This document shows, piece after piece, positions 13,009 through 20,545 of a DNA stretch of 30,688 bases. The notes under the pieces are model-generated. The model saw nothing but the letters and a program-made list of their open reading frames with translations. It did no database searches and was not told the origin of the DNA. The position numbers were made by a program, and so were the translations under genes. Position 1 is the first letter of the stretch, and each line of letters opens with the position of its first letter. Origin of the DNA: a virus. Location of the stretch: positions 1 to 30,688 of IMG/VR virus record IMGVR_UViG_3300044729_001179; one strand, 5' to 3'.

Positions 13009-13776
13009 ATGTCGTTCCATATGTCCCCCACGATCGGTGAGCTCGCCAAGGCGCTCACCGCCGCGCAGTCCGAGATCACGCCTGCGAAGCGTGACAGCGT
13101 GAATCCGCACTTCCGCAGCAGGTACGCCGATCTGGCGTCGTGCTGGGATGCCGTGCGCGGCCCGCTCGCAAAGCACGGCCTGGCGCTCTCGCAGCTGGTC
13201 GGCGGAGACGGCGAAACCGTGCGGCTCACGACCATGCTGATCCATTCGTCCGGTGAGTTCATCGGGTCGGATGCGGTGTTGCGCCTCGCGAAGCACGACC
13301 CGGCTTCTTGTGGCTCGACGTTGACCTACCTTCGTCGCTACGGCCTGAGCGCGATCGTCGGCTTGTCCTCCACGGAGGACGACGACGGCGCCAGCGCCAC
13401 GACTCCGACGGCGCCCGCGGCCATCGCTGCCACGTTCGCCAGCGCCACCCCGACGGAGAAGATGCAGGCGGCTACCGCCCTCATCGAGACGGCGTTCCCT
13501 GGCGCCAAGACCACCTATGCGCCGATGGGCAGCGGGGCCGATGGTGATCCGTCCTGCCCTGTCTGCGGCAACCGCATGTGGGACAACCGCGGGACGCCTG
13601 AGAAGCCCAAGGCGAACCCCAAGGCGCCCGACTTCAAGTGCAGGGACAAGGCATGTAACGGCGTGATCTGGCCGCCCCGTGGCGCCAAGAAGGCCGTCGC
13701 CGCGGCTCCTCCTCCTCCCCCGCCGCCGCCGTCCGATGACGACGCGCCCCAGTACGACGAGGAGATCCCGTTCTGA
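13009..13776 (+). CDS. erf: ERF-family single-strand annealing protein with zinc ribbon and acidic tail
   Basis: The protein has 255 residues from the ATG at 13009, after a GAAGGAG site. Residues 10-125 carry the ERF recombinase signature: ALTAAQSEITPAKRD, NPHFRSRYADLASCWDAVRGPL, HSSGEFIGSDAVL, GSTLTYLRRYGLSAIVGL and EDDDG. Such proteins anneal complementary strands and circularise or repair phage DNA. A four-Cys zinc ribbon follows (Cys183, Cys186, Cys211, Cys216), then a Pro run, and the last residues DDDAPQYDEEIPF imitate the acidic tip of single-strand-binding proteins. The ATG of the Gp157-like gene overlaps its stop (TGATG). Confidence 0.92.
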   Translation: MSFHMSPTIGELAKALTAAQSEITPAKRDSVNPHFRSRYADLASCWDAVRGPLAKHGLALSQLVGGDGETVRLTTMLIHSSGEFIGSDAVLRLAKHDPASCGSTLTYLRRYGLSAIVGLSSTEDDDGASATTPTAPAAIAATFASATPTEKMQAATALIETAFPGAKTTYAPMGSGADGDPSCPVCGNRMWDNRGTPEKPKANPKAPDFKCRDKACNGVIWPPRGAKKAVAAAPPPPPPPPSDDDAPQYDEEIPF

Positions 13777-14273
13777 TGACTGGACATGAACTCATGAAGG
13801 AGGCGGGCGCGCTCGTCGCCCTCCTGGATGCGCCAGAGGGCGCGGACGCGGACGCATTCGACGCGCTCTTGGCAAACTGGCTTGACTCCACCGACGACAA
13901 GATCACGGCGTACTGGGCGGTGCTGCGCCGGATGAGCGATGAGGTGGACCAGCTGCGCGACCTCGAGGGCATCCTACAGCGTCGGCGCCGGTACATCGAA
14001 ACGCAGGAGGAGCGTGTAAAGGGGCTCGCCACGGAGCTCCTTGCAGCCCGCGAGGCCCTGGGCGAGGCCCCAAAGGTCAGGACGCCGTTGTTCTCCGCTT
14101 GGCTCGGTACGAGCCGGTCGGTAAGCGTGACGTGCGCCCCGGAGGAGCTTGAGGCGTGCTATCAGCGCGTCGTCGTCTCCGTGGACAAGCGCGCTCTACT
14201 GCGTGACCTTGAGGTCGGGCGCGAGGTCGCGGGCGCCTCCCTGGTCGAGAGTCGGGGTGTACGATGGCGGTAA
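13776..14273 (+). CDS. Gp157-family-like protein
   Basis: The protein has 165 residues. An N-terminal helical part with LDAPEGADADAFDALLANWLDS and a long middle helix (DEVDQLRDLEGILQRRRRYIETQEERVKGLATELLAAREALG) precede a short strand part (KVRTPLFSAWLGTSRSVSV). This is the layout of the Siphovirus Gp157 family, usually found next to single-strand annealing or nuclease genes. The biochemical role of the family is not settled; one member was linked to phage resistance in streptococci. The gene is coupled to ERF upstream and overlaps the winged-helix gene by ten bases. Confidence 0.78.
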   Translation: MTGHELMKEAGALVALLDAPEGADADAFDALLANWLDSTDDKITAYWAVLRRMSDEVDQLRDLEGILQRRRRYIETQEERVKGLATELLAAREALGEAPKVRTPLFSAWLGTSRSVSVTCAPEELEACYQRVVVSVDKRALLRDLEVGREVAGASLVESRGVRWR

Positions 14274-14518
14274 CGCGCGTGTACGAGCGCTCGGAGACGG
14301 CGCAGGCGCGGGCCTACCTGGTCCTCGCTGAGCGCCTGAAACCCGTGTCCACGCGGCACATCTGCGAGGCGCTGGAATGGAAGGACGGGAAAGCGTTGGA
14401 CGTTCTCGCGGCCCTACACGACCGCGGCCTCGTCCGGCGTACTGAGCTCGAGGTAAAGGAGCACGTCGGGCGACGGTTCGCCCGGCGCGTCGAGTACCGA
14501 TGGGAGGCGTTGCTGTGA
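14264..14518 (+). CDS. Small winged-helix DNA-binding protein
   Basis: The protein has 84 residues. The pattern ARAYLVLAERLKPVSTRHIC, then LEWKDGKALDVLAALHDRGLVRR, then strands with ELEVKEH and RVEYRWEAL, is helix-helix-recognition helix-wing. It resembles MarR-like or replication-associated winged helices. It could be a transcription regulator of the early operon or an accessory DNA-binding protein for recombination. It shares ten bases with the Gp157-like gene and its stop overlaps the next start as GTGA. Confidence 0.7.
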   Translation: MAVTRVYERSETAQARAYLVLAERLKPVSTRHICEALEWKDGKALDVLAALHDRGLVRRTELEVKEHVGRRFARRVEYRWEALL

Positions 14519-14898
14519 AGCCACCTGGACATACATGTCCGGCGATTGACCGGGCTCAGAGCTCCATGCGAAAGTTGGCCTGGAGAGCGGCTGGAGGCTC
14601 GTCTCCCGTCACTCCTGCCGAGGTGCTTAGCGCTGGGATGCTGGCCCTCGAGGAGGTGCGGATGGAGAACGCGCAGATGCGGCAGGCTCACGCCTACATG
14701 CTCGAGGAGATCGAGAACATCCGCGTCGAGCTCCTCGCGGCGCAGCGTGACTGTCAGACGTTGCGCGATGAGATGCAGGCTGCCCGGCCTGCGCTCGCTC
14801 GCGGTAACTTCCTTGACGCCGTGTGCTTCGGGGACGCCGACGACAAGGCGCAGCTGCTCTCCTACGCCCGCGATCTCGTCGCTAAGGAGGGCAAATGA
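14515..14898 (+). CDS. Coiled-coil protein of unknown function
   Basis: The start is GTG at 14515, which overlaps the previous stop (GTGA) and has GGGAGG seven bases upstream. An ATG at 14500 is the alternative but would lie on the ribosome site. The 127-residue product begins with PPGHTCPAIDRAQSSMRKLA, then has a long coiled coil (about 48-95, rich in Glu, Gln, Arg and Leu) and a short C-terminal part. HTCPAID-type starts occur in other phage coiled-coil proteins near recombination genes. Function unknown. Confidence 0.7.
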   Translation: MKPPGHTCPAIDRAQSSMRKLAWRAAGGSSPVTPAEVLSAGMLALEEVRMENAQMRQAHAYMLEEIENIRVELLAAQRDCQTLRDEMQAARPALARGNFLDAVCFGDADDKAQLLSYARDLVAKEGK

Positions 14899-15101
14899 AG
14901 TGCACGCGCTGCGGTGGCGCCCTCGAGGTCGTGGACACCATGCCACCCGCGAAGGCGTCAGCGAACAAACGTCGAGAGGCCCGCCGGGTCGTGGCCTCAT
15001 CGTCGGAGTACATCATTCGGCGCCGACGGTGTAAGGACTGCTCGCAGTGCTTCTACACCGTCGAGGTTGAGATCCCGGATGCGCCGCTCAGACCGGGATG
15101 A
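14895..15101 (+). CDS. NrdR-like zinc-ribbon protein
   Basis: The protein has 68 residues. It begins MKCTRCGGALEVVDTMP and has IIRRRRCKDCSQCFYTVEV at 40-58, so Cys3, Cys6, Cys46 and Cys49 make a zinc ribbon. The order Cys-pair, V-V-D, then RRRRC-x2-C-x2-F-x-T is that of the N-terminal zinc ribbon of NrdR, the ribonucleotide reductase repressor. The ATP-cone domain that normally follows is missing. It could bind promoters as NrdR does, or be a general DNA- or polymerase-binding ribbon. The gene ends the plus operon and its last 14 bases overlap the convergent gene at 15088. ATGA overlap and AAGGAGG support the start. Confidence 0.8.
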   Translation: MKCTRCGGALEVVDTMPPAKASANKRREARRVVASSSEYIIRRRRCKDCSQCFYTVEVEIPDAPLRPG

Positions 15102-15429
15102 AGATCAGTTCATAGTTGGTGCTGGCGCTGGGGCTGAACAGCGCCACCACTGACGCAGACTGAAATCCCGAGTGATGGCTGGAGTCCGCCTTGATCTGGA
15201 GCGGGTCCGCGATCGTAAAGAACATCGCGGGCGCCGCTCCGCCTTGCGTGAGCGCCGGATCAAAGGAAATCCGGAGCTCGCGTGACGCTTTGTCGCGATT
15301 GTGCAAGATCACCGCCACGCCGGGGACGTGCGGGATCGTCACCAGCTGGCACGTATTGATCGTGGAGGGCGTCGTCCCCGAGTAGACATACGGGATCGTC
15401 GGCAGGTTCGAGACGTTTACGGCGGGCAT
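15088..15429 (-). CDS. Small putative virion protein
   Basis: The protein has 113 residues, rich in Val, Ser and Thr and in predicted beta strands (CQLVTIPHVPGVAVILHN, RELRISFDPAL, SASVVALFSPS, YELIFIPV). It resembles a small beta-sandwich, as in decoration or tail-accessory proteins. It is the last gene of the late operon, after a good AGGAGACATC leader, and its 3' end overlaps the convergent NrdR-like gene. No family recognised. Its composition is similar to the 124-residue protein at 17503-17877, but I cannot show homology. Confidence 0.62.
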   Translation of the reverse strand: MPAVNVSNLPTIPYVYSGTTPSTINTCQLVTIPHVPGVAVILHNRDKASRELRISFDPALTQGGAAPAMFFTIADPLQIKADSSHHSGFQSASVVALFSPSASTNYELIFIPV

Positions 15430-15437
15430 GATGTCTC

Positions 15438-16097
15438 CTACGGCCGCGTGGCGCGGGCCTTGATCTTCTCGTCGATCTTCTTGAGCAGGCGCTTCTCGAG
15501 CTCCTTCTCATCGAACGTGTCCATGCTGGACGTGAAGGAACGCACGTTGCGGTCTATGCGCTGGATTCGCCCGTCGAGCGCGGCAAGCTCCTTGCGGAGT
15601 TCGGCGGTCGTGGCCTGACACGGTGGCGGCTGCGCGCCTGCCATGCCCTGCGCCTGCGCGTCGAGCTCGAGGCGCTTCATCGCCTGTTCGTGGCGCTGGT
15701 CCGCAAGCTGCGTCCAGAACTTCCACCCCGCGGCGCCACCTCCGACGACGATCAGCGCGAGGATGACACCGACGATCGGGTTCCCGCCCGCGAGGTCCGC
15801 AACCTGCGACAGGTCAGGCGTGGCAGGCGTCGCAACCTCGGTGCCTGCGGTGCTCTGCTCGGAGCTCTCCGTGCTCTGCTCGGAGCTCTCCGTGCTCTGC
15901 TCAGAGGCGGCGGGAGGCTTCGGCGGCTGAGGCTCTGTGTCGGGCGTGGGGTCGGGCATCGGCTTTTCCTCATCGTATGCGACAGAGAATACGACGCCCG
16001 CCGGGATCGTGCAGTCGTGGAGCTCCTCCGCCGTCGTGGCCGTCACCTGGATGCGGTCACCTGAGTCAACGTCGCACGGCGGACGCGAGTCGCTCAT
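15438..16097 (-). CDS. Membrane-anchored coiled-coil protein
   Basis: The protein has 219 residues. Residues 1-45 form a small strand-rich part, 46-90 are Pro/Glu/Ser/Thr-rich with a tandem SEQSTES repeat, and 107-127 (IVGVILALIVVGGGAAGWKFW) is a membrane segment. The rest is a charged coiled coil (about 128-150 and 160-215). One membrane span between a flexible acidic arm and a long coiled coil is unusual for a virion protein. It may be a lysis accessory such as a spanin-like factor, or an exclusion protein. Neither is supported by a family match. It starts at a TAATG junction and is followed by the gene at 15088. Confidence 0.68.
   Translation of the reverse strand: MSDSRPPCDVDSGDRIQVTATTAEELHDCTIPAGVVFSVAYDEEKPMPDPTPDTEPQPPKPPAASEQSTESSEQSTESSEQSTAGTEVATPATPDLSQVADLAGGNPIVGVILALIVVGGGAAGWKFWTQLADQRHEQAMKRLELDAQAQGMAGAQPPPCQATTAELRKELAALDGRIQRIDRNVRSFTSSMDTFDEKELEKRLLKKIDEKIKARATRP
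15850..15906 (-). repeat. 21-bp tandem repeat inside the membrane coiled-coil gene
   Basis: The 21-bp unit is present twice exactly (15850-15870 and 15871-15891) plus 15 bases of a third copy with one change. It is in frame and encodes the SEQSTES motif. It is likely to expand and contract by slippage without breaking the frame. Confidence 0.92.
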
Positions 16098-16282
16098 TAG
16101 TCCAGAACGTCGAGCGCTACCTTCGCGGTCAGCTTCGACAGCCTACGGAGAAGCTCGCGCGCCTCCAGCGGGTCGAGGCGCTTGACGCCCGTGTCGTCTG
16201 GCTTGAGCGCCCGGTCAAGGAACGACACCAGATCGGCAAGCTCAAGGGCGAGGCCGACGGCCTCGTCAGGGGTCAGCGGCAT
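16097..16282 (-). CDS. Small helical protein of unknown function
   Basis: The protein has 61 residues and is probably all helical: LTPDEAVGLALELADLVSFLDRAL, then DPLEARELLRRLSKLTAKVALDVLD. A GAGGAGC leader supports the start at 16282. It is coupled by TAATG to the membrane coiled-coil gene downstream. No family was recognised. Its place between fibre genes and the membrane protein suggests an accessory or host-interaction role. Confidence 0.62.
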   Translation of the reverse strand: MPLTPDEAVGLALELADLVSFLDRALKPDDTGVKRLDPLEARELLRRLSKLTAKVALDVLD

Positions 16283-16298
16283 ACGTGCTCCTCAGTGT

Positions 16299-16496
16299 TT
16301 AGACCGGCTTCCACGCCACGATCGCGCCGGTGTCGTCCTCAGTGATGACGCACGGGAGCATCCACCCGTCCGTCTCTGCCTGAGCCATGTAAACGGGCGG
16401 GATGCCCTGTAGAAGCGCGCTGCAATCGTTCAGCGTTGCAAGCTGAATGGCTGCGTCGATCGCCATCGTAGGGTCAACGATTAGAAGGTTCTGCAT
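16299..16496 (-). CDS. Small protein following the polyglycine fibre gene
   Basis: The protein has 65 residues from the ATG at 16496, two bases after the fibre stop. The frame extends upstream but is then antisense to nothing useful and overlaps the fibre coding sequence. Sequence features are a helical AAIQLATLNDCSALLQG and a strand-rich end (MLPCVITEDDTGAIVAWKPV). Small genes directly after fibre genes are often fibre chaperones, but no family match supports this. Function unknown. Confidence 0.6.
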   Translation of the reverse strand: MQNLLIVDPTMAIDAAIQLATLNDCSALLQGIPPVYMAQAETDGWMLPCVITEDDTGAIVAWKPV

Positions 16497-16498
16497 AG

Positions 16499-17506
16499 TT
16501 ACGCACCGCCAAACGAGATGAGCGCCACCGTCCCTGCGGTGCCGGACGCGCCGCTGGTCGCTGCGGTGCCAAGGCCCGTGCCTCCGGTTCCGCCGATCGC
16601 CTGGACCGTTCCACACGACGAGGCAGCCGTGTTCGTGATCAGCGTGACAAGGCCGCCAGCCCCGCCAGCCCCGCCACCTGCGCCGCCGAGCGTGACGGTG
16701 CCGGATGCGTTCGCTCCGGCCCCGCCGTTCGCGCTGATGCGGCCAGAGTTCGCCACGGTGGACGCAGCAACCCAGACGATGCCGCCGCCACCGCCACCGC
16801 CACCCGAAACGGGCGTGTCAGTGTTGACGATGACGCCGCCGCTTCCGCCTCCGCCGCCGCCGTTCCACGACCCCCCGGTCCATCGGCCAGTGCTCCACGT
16901 CCCGGCGAGGCGCTGTACGGGAGACGGAGCAGCCGCGCCGCCGCCGCCGCCGCCGAGGTAGGCCCCGGAACCCTGGCCACCGATGCCGCCTGTGGGGGCT
17001 GCGCCGGTGTCATTCGCGGACGAGTTGCCGCCAGACCCGCCGCCGACGTTCCCGCTGCCGGTCGTGTTGCGGCCTGCCCCGCCACCGCCCGCAGCACCGC
17101 CAAGGTAGGCTCGAGACGTGAGCGCGCCTCCTGCCGTGATGCCAGATGCGGCGTTCCCGTCATCGTTGAACGAACCCGTCGCCGCGATGGTCAGCGTGCC
17201 GTTTACAAAGATCCGATACCCGGCAGGCTTGAAGGTCGTACCCGCCGGGATCGTTACGCTCGAGAACTGGCGCTCCGTCGTAGCGGTGTAGGTGCCGACT
17301 ACCGTGAGGCTGCCGTCGCCACCGTTGCCATAGATGCCAGCCGTGAGAGCGGGAAGCGAAGGCGTTCCATGCGTGTGGTCGGCGCGGGCGTAGTCCGTGG
17401 ACACGCCGACGGCGCTTGCGCTTCCGAACGTCGTCTCCGTGACGACGGTAGACGCAGGCGTCCCAGCGCCTCCACCTGCGACACTGGGAAGGGCCTGCGA
17501 ACTCAT
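16499..17506 (-). CDS. Polyglycine-rich tail fibre / adhesin
   Basis: The protein has 335 residues. Near the N-terminus the VGVSTDYARADHTHGTP segment (about 33-49) is a motif seen in many phage tail-fibre proteins. Residues about 120-320 are dominated by Gly runs (GGGGGG-type stretches) alternating with short polar segments, as in fibre tips built from packed polyglycine-II helices (Salmonella phage S16 Gp38 is the known example). In such adhesins the variable loops between Gly helices bind the receptor. It is most likely the receptor-binding part of the tail. Its start overlaps the preceding stop by four bases (ATGA). Confidence 0.82.
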   Translation of the reverse strand: MSSQALPSVAGGGAGTPASTVVTETTFGSASAVGVSTDYARADHTHGTPSLPALTAGIYGNGGDGSLTVVGTYTATTERQFSSVTIPAGTTFKPAGYRIFVNGTLTIAATGSFNDDGNAASGITAGGALTSRAYLGGAAGGGGAGRNTTGSGNVGGGSGGNSSANDTGAAPTGGIGGQGSGAYLGGGGGGAAAPSPVQRLAGTWSTGRWTGGSWNGGGGGGSGGVIVNTDTPVSGGGGGGGGIVWVAASTVANSGRISANGGAGANASGTVTLGGAGGGAGGAGGLVTLITNTAASSCGTVQAIGGTGGTGLGTAATSGASGTAGTVALISFGGA

Positions 17507-17877
17507 GCGAGCACCTGGTACACGACGCGGTACGAGAAGTCGTTGTCGGCGCCCGCGTCCGGCGAAGGCTGGAGGTAGATCCGCCCGTCGGTGTCGGTGT
17601 TGCAGAGCACGCCCTCGGATGCCACGTCGAACAGATCGGCCACGGCGGTAGACGTACCCTTGAACTCCTGGGTGATGTCCTCATTCGCGCCAGTGCTCGA
17701 GGAGAACAGGCGCGGCACGAACGTGGCGGCGGTCCCGGCCGAGCGCCTCAGCTTGAGGCGCAACACCTTTACCAGATGCACCGAGTCCGCGATCTGGATC
17801 GTCGCCTTCGAGGTCGCGCCTGCGCCCGTAATGGTGCCGGTCGCTACCTGGAGGATGTTGTAAACGGGAACGGCCAT
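17503..17877 (-). CDS. Small putative tail-associated protein
   Basis: The protein has 124 residues from the ATG at 17877 (TGATG junction with the preceding gene; a GTG one codon upstream is an alternative). It is predicted strand-rich, with KATIQIADSVHLVKVLRLKLRR, a variable middle and FSYRVVYQVL at the end. It looks like a single beta-sandwich domain, as found in tail accessory or receptor-contact proteins. No family recognised. It sits between the membrane protein and the polyglycine fibre. Confidence 0.65.
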   Translation of the reverse strand: MAVPVYNILQVATGTITGAGATSKATIQIADSVHLVKVLRLKLRRSAGTAATFVPRLFSSSTGANEDITQEFKGTSTAVADLFDVASEGVLCNTDTDGRIYLQPSPDAGADNDFSYRVVYQVLA

Positions 17878-18137
17878 CACTCACCAACGGGGAGAACGGG
17901 AGGAACGGATGCGGGAACCTGAGCGGCTACCGGAGGCGTGAGACTCAGCGTGGGCGTGATCACCTGGACACCAGCGAGCGCCATCAATCCGAGGAGCGCC
18001 ATTACGCCGAGGGACCGCACGTCCGAGCGGAGGTCCGCGATGATGGCGCGGAACTCCTCTGTCTGGACCTTGCGGTCAACGCTCGTCTGCTTCATGTGCT
18101 GGCTGAACAGTTCAGCGAGGTCCGGCGAGGAGCTCAT
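17877..18137 (-). CDS. Small single-span membrane protein
   Basis: The protein has 86 residues. A helical, charged N-terminal part (about 1-42, FSQHMKQTSVDRKVQTEEFRAIIADLRSDV) precedes one hydrophobic segment (LGVMALLGLMALAGVQVI, about 43-60) and a Pro/Val-rich tail (PPVAAQVPASVPPVLPVG). This resembles small bitopic proteins that some phages place among tail genes, including second holins or antiholins. It is not convincing as either. AGGAGAGCG precedes the start. Confidence 0.65.
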   Translation of the reverse strand: MSSSPDLAELFSQHMKQTSVDRKVQTEEFRAIIADLRSDVRSLGVMALLGLMALAGVQVITPTLSLTPPVAAQVPASVPPVLPVGE

Positions 18138-18191
18138 TTCACGCTCTCCTCGCGCGAGTGTATCGCATCAGAGGTGGCGACGGTATGCGGA

Positions 18192-18746
18192 CTAAATGAC
18201 GATCCAGCCCGTACCGGTGCTTTGCACCATACATGCGTTCCGAGAGTTCAACACGACGGTCGCGCCCGCGTCGATGAGCTCGGCGCCGTTGGCGTCAACC
18301 GTCACGGTGTTCTGGCTCGCCGCAGCGTGCTTCACGACGTACACGCGCCCGACGTTCCCAGCCGCGGCGGGGAGGTTTACCGTTGCGGGCGTCACCGTTG
18401 GGTCCACGGCGATCGTGTAGTCGCTCACTCCCGCGGTCGTGACCGCTGCGCCGACGGCAGACGCGAACAGGCGGTAGCTCATCACCTGCGTCGTGGGCGG
18501 CGTCGGGTTCGTGTTCGTGATCGTTAGCTGCGCTTCTTCGGGGCCTGCCCCGGCATCGGTCAGCGACAGACTAATCCCGCTCCCTCCGATTACCCGCAGC
18601 GCACGACGCACCGTTTCGATCGTCTGCTGCCCCGACGGGATGCGAACGCGGAGGCGCGACACGGCGTCGAGGTTGCCGACGAGGGCGTCACGCTCTCCCG
18701 CCTTATGCGCGGCACCATGCGAGATCGGGCGGCGTGCGGCTGGCAT
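18192..18746 (-). CDS. Tail fibre-like protein
   Basis: The protein has 184 residues. The first 70 residues contain helical and Ser/Thr-rich linker parts. The C-terminal half (VDPTVTPATVNLPAAAGNVGRVYVVKH, then TVTVDANGAELIDAG and a strand-rich end) fits the repeated beta domain common at the ends of phage fibres. There is no enzymatic motif. It starts at a TAATG junction with the preceding tail gene. It could be a short side fibre or the base on which the polyglycine fibre is mounted. Confidence 0.72.
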   Translation of the reverse strand: MPAARRPISHGAAHKAGERDALVGNLDAVSRLRVRIPSGQQTIETVRRALRVIGGSGISLSLTDAGAGPEEAQLTITNTNPTPPTTQVMSYRLFASAVGAAVTTAGVSDYTIAVDPTVTPATVNLPAAAGNVGRVYVVKHAAASQNTVTVDANGAELIDAGATVVLNSRNACMVQSTGTGWIVI

Positions 18747-20545
18747 TAGAGGTTGTCCCTCGCCGGATCTTCGATGATGAGCAGCGATACGCCGAGTGTA
18801 TCGGATGTGTCGTACTGTATCTCACGCACCAGACAGACCAGACCGGACACGCCGATCTCCGAGTCAGTGAGCGTCACGATGTCGCCACGCTCGAGCGTCT
18901 CGTAGTCGTTGGCGGACACGATGTAGTCAACCGTGCGGTGAGCGAGAGCGTAGGCCCTGGCGCGGATGGCGAGGATGGCGTCGGCCGTCGCCACGTCCCA
19001 CACGATCGCGGTGTCGAGCTCATCCTCCCGCACTCCCGTGTCCCGGCTGGTCCGGTATCGCGCCTGGGACACGGCGCAGATGTAGCTCCCCCGCGTGCTG
19101 GGGTCGTCGGCGTTGTACTCACCGTCGAGAATGCGGTATTGCATCGTCGTTCCCGTGCGGCGGTTCATGCAGAAGTTGAGGCGCAGACGGTTCTTGATCT
19201 TCGAGCTATCGACCCGGACGCGGCTGGCCCGCTGGATCGTCGGGTCATCGTCCACGTTCAGCGCTGCCACTGCCTCGGATGCGGTCGCGTCGTAGCGCCA
19301 CACGACCGCGTAGATTCCTTCCGGTCCATTCGCCAAACTGACCGGGAGAATGGGAAGAAGTTCGCTCTGCAACCACTCCCAGACCTTCACGCGGGTATCG
19401 ATCGCGCAGTCGATCTTGAGATGGTTGAGCGCCGCCGCGGCGGCGGCCATGCGCCCGCGGTCCACCGTCATTGTCGTCTGGTTGAGCATGTAGGACAGCA
19501 CATCGCCCGCGCCGCGGACAAGCTGCCCGTCCTCGCCCACCATGCCGCCGCCTAGGTCGGAGCGCGTGCGGTCGTACCATCCGACGTACAGCGGCACGTA
19601 GATCGTTCCGCCGTTACCGTCCGATGACGAACGGTAGCTCTGGTCCGCGAGGTCGATATTAAGGAAGTTCGCGCCGAGGGACGACACCTCGACGCCGTTT
19701 ACCAGGTCGGTGGAGGCGCCGGACGCGAACACGCCGGGGACGACGGCCACCTCCCGGCCGAGCGCGTCGAGCTTGTGGTACACCACAAACCCGTTGTCCT
19801 GCGGGTCCGTCCCTGCAAACGGCTTGTGGTAGTCCCATGTGTCGTTGCTGATGCTCTCCGTGTACAGGTACACGGTGTCGGACAGCACGCGATGCCCGGC
19901 GATCACGATGTAGGGCCCCGTCCATCCAGCGGCCAGCGACGGCCCGTCATCGCGGGAGACGTGTACGGCGATGCTCCCTTCGTAGACCGGGTAGGTAAGC
20001 CCGCTCGTCACGCCCGGCGTCCCGAACACGACGGGGTACGCGAGGTTTAGATCCTCCGGGACCAGCGATGACGCGAAGTCGAGCGTAGGTTCCGCGGAGT
20101 GACCATCCGGCCACGTCGCAGAGCTCACCGCGGCGGTCTGGTCCGGGATCTCTGTGTCCACCTGCCAGAGCTCATCCACCAACGAGAACGCTACGGGCTC
20201 ATCAGCGGCGCCATACTCCGGGCCGCTGACCGTTCCGACGAGGCGCACGCGGCGCTCCTCCCACGTCTGCCCCACGCGCCACACGGCGAGAGAGCCCACG
20301 GCCCCCTCGAGGCGGTAGCCCTGAGCGATGAGCGCGGGCACGTCCACGGGAAGGACCGCCTCGATGGACACGGACGCCTCTGGCAGCTGCGCGTCGAGGA
20401 GCTCGAGGGCCTCGGATAGCTGCACGTCCTGCAACGTCCCGACGTAGTGCAGATCCCCGGCATCGCTGGCGATGTCGAGGTCTGCCGTGCTCAGTCGGAG
20501 CGTCTGCCCTGCGAACTCCAGATCGAGGAGCCAATAGCGGGTCAT
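18746..20545 (-). CDS. Tail tip / hub protein
   Basis: The protein has 599 residues. It starts with a strand-rich domain (RYWLLDLEFAGQTLRLST, about 3-20) and later has segments such as YNADDPSTRGSYICAVS and DYETLERGDIVTLTDSEIGVSGLVCLVREIQYD (about 555-587). The last fits the C-terminal domain of phage tail-hub or tip-attachment proteins, which close the tail tube and anchor fibres. Size and position between a tail-fibre gene and the large Asp-box tail protein agree. Its start overlaps that gene's stop by four bases. An exact family cannot be named. Confidence 0.72.
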   Translation of the reverse strand: MTRYWLLDLEFAGQTLRLSTADLDIASDAGDLHYVGTLQDVQLSEALELLDAQLPEASVSIEAVLPVDVPALIAQGYRLEGAVGSLAVWRVGQTWEERRVRLVGTVSGPEYGAADEPVAFSLVDELWQVDTEIPDQTAAVSSATWPDGHSAEPTLDFASSLVPEDLNLAYPVVFGTPGVTSGLTYPVYEGSIAVHVSRDDGPSLAAGWTGPYIVIAGHRVLSDTVYLYTESISNDTWDYHKPFAGTDPQDNGFVVYHKLDALGREVAVVPGVFASGASTDLVNGVEVSSLGANFLNIDLADQSYRSSSDGNGGTIYVPLYVGWYDRTRSDLGGGMVGEDGQLVRGAGDVLSYMLNQTTMTVDRGRMAAAAAALNHLKIDCAIDTRVKVWEWLQSELLPILPVSLANGPEGIYAVVWRYDATASEAVAALNVDDDPTIQRASRVRVDSSKIKNRLRLNFCMNRRTGTTMQYRILDGEYNADDPSTRGSYICAVSQARYRTSRDTGVREDELDTAIVWDVATADAILAIRARAYALAHRTVDYIVSANDYETLERGDIVTLTDSEIGVSGLVCLVREIQYDTSDTLGVSLLIIEDPARDNL

